Shown here in pieces: positions 14,543 to 17,083 of a stretch of DNA of 17,083 nucleotides. The number at the start of each line of letters is the position of its first letter. Within the stretch, counting starts at the first letter, position 1. This DNA comes from Kocuria sp. GTDB lineage: Bacteria > Actinomycetota > Actinomycetes > Actinomycetales > Micrococcaceae. The stretch covers positions 1 to 17,083 of the forward strand of contig JAKDJD010000046.1 in assembly GCA_030454085.1 (NCBI GenBank), in the 5' to 3' direction. Position numbers and translations under genes: made by a program. The notes below the pieces were generated by a model that saw only the letters and a list, made by a program, of their open reading frames with translations, searched no databases and was not told where the DNA came from.

Positions 14543-14572
14543 ATCGTACGTTCGGCGCACACAGAACGTGAA
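14543..14572 (-). promoter_or_regulatory. leaderless promoter of the esterase gene
   Basis: On the minus strand TTCACG (14567-14572) and TACGAT (14543-14548) are 18 bp apart, and the GTG start follows the -10 after six bases. No ribosome binding site is visible, so transcription and translation probably start at the same base. Confidence 0.5.
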
Positions 14573-14626
14573 AGCTCGCGTCATCACCGAATCACGCCGA
14601 GGCGCGTTCGGGTATCCATCGAAGCG

Positions 14627-15025
14627 TCAGGGCCGGGTGCCGAAGATTCGGATTTCGATGCCGTCCGGATCGTGGAGAAGAAGCACGTTGCCGTTGGGGG
14701 TTGCATCGGGGACACCATGGCCCAGGCGTTCGAGATGGTCCTTCCAAGCCTCGAGCTCTCCCTGGTTCGGGACATACAGGGACAGCGGGTCGAATCCGTG
14801 GATCCCCTGGGCGACCTGCGGATTCTGGCGGAGGGCGATCGAGAGGAAGGGTTCGCCCTCTGGGGAGGACAGCGTCCCGGCGAGACCGCGCACCACACCG
14901 TCGTCGTCCCGGAAATCCCTCTGGACCCTCAGACCCAGCGTCGATTCGTACCAGTGACGACTGCGCTCTATATCGGTCACGGGAATCTTCACGTGGTGGA
15001 CTCCGGACAGTGCTGGGGTGCTCAT
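14627..15025 (-). CDS. VOC-family (glyoxalase/dioxygenase-fold) protein
   Basis: A 132-residue protein with two beta-alpha-beta-beta-beta modules of the vicinal oxygen chelate fold. The N-terminal module has GVHHVKIPVTDIERSRHWYESTLGL (candidate metal ligand His10 or His11). The second has DPLSLYVPN and ends with LLLHDPDGIEIRIFGTRP, where the Glu is the usual last metal ligand. Members include glyoxalase I, fosfomycin and bleomycin resistance proteins and ring-cleaving dioxygenases; nothing here picks one. The ATG at 15025 follows GAGGAGT with eight bases between. The flavin monooxygenase pair lies upstream on the same strand beyond a hairpin; the esterase follows. Confidence 0.9.
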   Translation of the reverse strand: MSTPALSGVHHVKIPVTDIERSRHWYESTLGLRVQRDFRDDDGVVRGLAGTLSSPEGEPFLSIALRQNPQVAQGIHGFDPLSLYVPNQGELEAWKDHLERLGHGVPDATPNGNVLLLHDPDGIEIRIFGTRP

Positions 15026-15088
15026 GCGACTCGACTCCTCGGGCGTGGATCGTGACCACAGGCTACTGCGAAAGCCGGTTGGCCGACA

Positions 15089-15111
15089 GGGGTCGGGGCG
15101 CCCCGATCCCC
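15089..15111 (-). terminator. candidate terminator of the monooxygenase/reductase operon
   Basis: GGGG-TCGGGGC (15089-15099) and GCCCCGATCCCC (15100-15111) are reverse complements apart from one bulged A. The hairpin lies 23-45 bases after the FMN-reductase stop. There is no T-run, so the call is moderate. Confidence 0.45.
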
Positions 15112-15133
15112 AGTCGCGGCCCGCTCACCGTGA

Positions 15134-15802
15134 TCAGCCGTTCAGGAGATCCTCGAAAGGAGTGACCTTGAGCGGAGGAAGCCCGTTGCCTCCGGCGAGG
15201 GAAGGCGACGCGGGCTCCCGTTCCGCCGTCACCGGGTCGGTCTCGCCGGGGTGTTGGCCGCCGAGCCCCCACGTGATGCGGTCCGCCAGCTCGGTTCCCG
15301 CCCGGTCGATGCGATGCTGCAACGAACTGTCCGCGCCGAAATCATCCGTGGCGGCAAAAACACCGGTGGGAACGACGTCGGCGCGCAGGTACGCGAACAG
15401 CGGCCGCAAAGAACTCTCGATCACGAGCGAGTGCCGAGCGGTGCCGCCCGTGGCCGCGACGACCGTGGGGACGCCGACCAGGTCGTCGTCGTCCGTCAGG
15501 TCCCAGAAGGACTTGAACAGCCCGGTGTAGCCGGCCTTGAACGTTGGCGTCACCGCGATCAAGGCATCCGCGGACCGGACGCTGTCCAGCGCACGGCCTA
15601 CCTCCCCCGAGGGGAAGCCCATGGTCATGTAGTCCGCGATCCCGTGCGCCAGGCCGCGCAGGGAAACGGTCTCGACCTCGACCTCATAGTCTTCACGCCT
15701 GAGCCGAGCGAGCACCGAATCCGAGATCCTCCCACCCAGAAGGGCGGTCGACGACGGTTCGGACAGACCGGCTGTCACGACGACCAGCTTGGCCTTACGC
15801 AT
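15134..15802 (-). CDS. LLM-partnered FMN reductase (CE1759 family)
   Basis: A 222-residue flavodoxin-fold NAD(P)H-dependent FMN reductase. The N-terminal strand and phosphate loop read KLVVVTAGLSEPSSTALLG (5-23). The flavin-site segment TPTFKAGYTGLFKSFWDL (85-102) and the AATGGTARHSLVIE segment (117-130) are typical of this subgroup. The last about 35 residues (TDPVTAEREP and onward) look like a loose tail. It should supply reduced FMN to the luciferase-like monooxygenase encoded just upstream. The ATG at 15802 lies inside the end of that gene (8-bp overlap, ATGCGTAA) and follows GGAAGGAGAG, so the two are probably translationally coupled. An open frame continues upstream to 16003 but only as antisense-like filler. 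Confidence 0.92.
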   Translation of the reverse strand: MRKAKLVVVTAGLSEPSSTALLGGRISDSVLARLRREDYEVEVETVSLRGLAHGIADYMTMGFPSGEVGRALDSVRSADALIAVTPTFKAGYTGLFKSFWDLTDDDDLVGVPTVVAATGGTARHSLVIESSLRPLFAYLRADVVPTGVFAATDDFGADSSLQHRIDRAGTELADRITWGLGGQHPGETDPVTAEREPASPSLAGGNGLPPLKVTPFEDLLNG

Positions 15803-16895
15803 GATGCTCTCCTTCCTGAACCTTGCGGGCCTCGGCGACGCGCGGATGCACCGGGGCCTCCGGGACCTCGGGGTTGTGCGAGGTCGCATACTCCTTGCGG
15901 AGCTCCGGCAGGACCTGCTCGCCGAACATGTCCAACTGCTCAAGAACCGTCTTGAGCGGCAGGCCGGCGTGGTCGACCAGGAACAACTGGCGCTGGTAAT
16001 CACCCGCGTACTCCCGGAACGACAAGGTCTTCTCCAGAACCTCCTGCGGCGAACCCACGGTCAACGGGGTCTGGTCCGTGAACTCCTCCATGGTGGGGCC
16101 GTGGCCGTAGACCGGTGCGTTGTCGAAGTACGGACGGAACTCGCGCCACGCATCCTGTGTCTTCTGGCGCATGAAGAACTGCCCACCCAGACCGACGATC
16201 GCTTGTTCGGCCTTGCCGTGGCCGTAATGCTCATAGCGCTCGCGGTACAGATTGATCATCTGGGCCGTGTGTTCCTTGTTCCAGAAAATGTTGTTGTGAA
16301 AGAAGCCGTCACCGTAATAAGCCGCTTGTTCCGCGATCTCCGGCGTACGGATGGACCCGTGCCATACGAACGGCGCGACGCCGTCGAGGGGCCGAGGCGT
16401 GGAGGTGAACGACTGCAACGGGGTGCGGAATTTGCCCTGCCAATTCACGACGTCCTCGTTCCACAGACGGTGCAGCAGGTTGTAGTTCTCCACCGCCAGG
16501 TTCACGCCCTGTCGGATGTCCTTGCCGAACCACGGGTAGACCGGGCCGGTGTTCCCGCGCCCGAGCATGAGATCCACGCGCCCCTCCGCAAGGTGCTGGA
16601 CGTATGAGTAGTCCTCGGCCAGACGGACCGGGTCCATCGTGGTGATGAGGGTGGTCGACGTCGAGAGAATCAGATTCTCGGTCTGCGCCGCGAGGTAGGC
16701 CATGAGCGTGGGCGGATTTCCCGGGGCCACAAACGGCGGATTGTGATGTTGACCGGTCGCAAACACGTCCAGGCCGATGTCCTCAGCCTTCTTGGCAATT
16801 TCGATGGTGGCCTTGATGCGTTCGTGCTCCGTGGGAGTGGTGCCGTTGGTGGGGTCCTGGGTGACGTCCCCGATCGTCATGATTCCGAGTTGCAT
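15795..16895 (-). CDS. luciferase-like FMN-dependent monooxygenase (CE1758 family)
   Basis: A 366-residue bacterial-luciferase-fold (TIM barrel) oxygenase that uses reduced FMN and oxygen. Markers are the N-terminal MQLGIMTIGD strand, DVFATGQHHN (43-52, the LLM His region), ILSTSTTLITTMDPVRLAEDY (77-96), and EGRVDLMLGRGN (104-115). The mid-protein WHGSIRTPEIAEQAAYYGDGFF segment is also characteristic. The pair with an adjacent CE1759-type reductase is a recognised arrangement, sometimes called an LLM duo; its substrate is not established. The ATG at 16895 follows CAGGAGGT; an open frame continues to 17003 but lacks a ribosome binding site. A small GCCGGC-GCT-GCCGGC hairpin lies at 16922-16936 in the presumed leader. 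Confidence 0.93.
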   Translation of the reverse strand: MQLGIMTIGDVTQDPTNGTTPTEHERIKATIEIAKKAEDIGLDVFATGQHHNPPFVAPGNPPTLMAYLAAQTENLILSTSTTLITTMDPVRLAEDYSYVQHLAEGRVDLMLGRGNTGPVYPWFGKDIRQGVNLAVENYNLLHRLWNEDVVNWQGKFRTPLQSFTSTPRPLDGVAPFVWHGSIRTPEIAEQAAYYGDGFFHNNIFWNKEHTAQMINLYRERYEHYGHGKAEQAIVGLGGQFFMRQKTQDAWREFRPYFDNAPVYGHGPTMEEFTDQTPLTVGSPQEVLEKTLSFREYAGDYQRQLFLVDHAGLPLKTVLEQLDMFGEQVLPELRKEYATSHNPEVPEAPVHPRVAEARKVQEGEHHA

Positions 16896-17083
16896 GGTGA
16901 CCTCCTGCTGGCTGGTTCGGGGCCGGCGCTGCCGGCATGACCCGTGGGGGTTTGGGCGAATCATCCTCCACAACACGGTTACACTTCCGCTTATTCCCGG
17001 CAAAAATTATTTGAAGCGTAAAGCAAGTCTGGGGCGGGAGGCGGTGGCCGGGAGCGCACGGGATTGCCACCTCGACCGGGAGG
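16896..17083. other. upstream region of the monooxygenase operon
   Basis: This end of the window holds the leader and probable promoter of the monooxygenase/reductase pair. An A/T-rich patch (about 16989-17022, tattcccggcaaaaattatt and onward) stands out from the G/C-rich flanks. I could not define a -35/-10 pair. No gene is seen. Confidence 0.35.

Noticed and set aside
14009..15055. Long plus-strand frames across the esterase and VOC genes
   Set aside because: No family pattern; both minus-strand genes have full motif sets and start signals.
1..17083. CRISPR arrays, tRNA, rRNA, riboswitches
   Set aside because: No regularly spaced repeats, cloverleaf or conserved riboswitch core was noticed in any intergenic stretch.

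Overview
The window is chromosomal DNA from a high-GC actinobacterium, most likely in the order Micrococcales or a close relative. This is inferred from the strong G/C third-position bias, the GTG starts, several apparently leaderless promoters, a BioQ-type operator before bioB, a Sensor-domain histidine kinase with a NarL-type regulator, and a CE1758/CE1759-type flavin monooxygenase/reductase pair. No rRNA, tRNA or CRISPR array was seen.

Layout. Positions 1-540 (minus strand) hold two very small hydrophilic stress-type proteins: a CsbD-like protein and a 49-residue MT0933/Rv0909-antitoxin-like protein, the latter easily missed because of its size. An OYE-family ene-reductase follows (764-1879, minus). 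Its 377-bp upstream region carries a dense cluster of five inverted repeats. Next come galactokinase (2257-3633, minus), a TetR regulator (3771-4382, minus) and a PfpI/DJ-1-family protein (4436-4975, minus). Divergent from the last is biotin synthase bioB (5138-6337, plus), followed by a CPA1-type Na+/H+ antiporter (6480-8153, plus).

An accessory block follows: an AraC-HTH/GyrI-domain regulator (8316-9194, plus) and an IS481-family transposase that is frameshifted near its N-terminus and seems to lack its right end (9267-10282). The IS remnant abuts a small two-helix membrane protein (10295-10504, plus).

The rest is on the minus strand: a MarR regulator (10611-11084), a response regulator and sensor kinase pair (11285-11947 and 11996-13378), a cytoplasmic PHB-depolymerase-like esterase (13616-14536), a VOC/glyoxalase-fold protein (14627-15025), and an overlapping FMN reductase plus luciferase-like monooxygenase pair (15134-15802 and 15795-16895).

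How the genes work together. The clearest functional units are the two-component system (kinase then regulator, 48-bp gap), the two-component flavin monooxygenase (8-bp gene overlap) and the bioB promoter with its BioQ-like box. Redox and stress functions are frequent (ene-reductase, DJ-1/PfpI, VOC, flavin monooxygenase, CsbD), but no single pathway links them. I found no multi-gene system that is convincingly new. The most unusual signals are the palindrome cluster at 2041-2146, a possible internal start that would release the GyrI domain alone, the cysteine-containing tail on BioB, and the IS/gene junction at about 10282.
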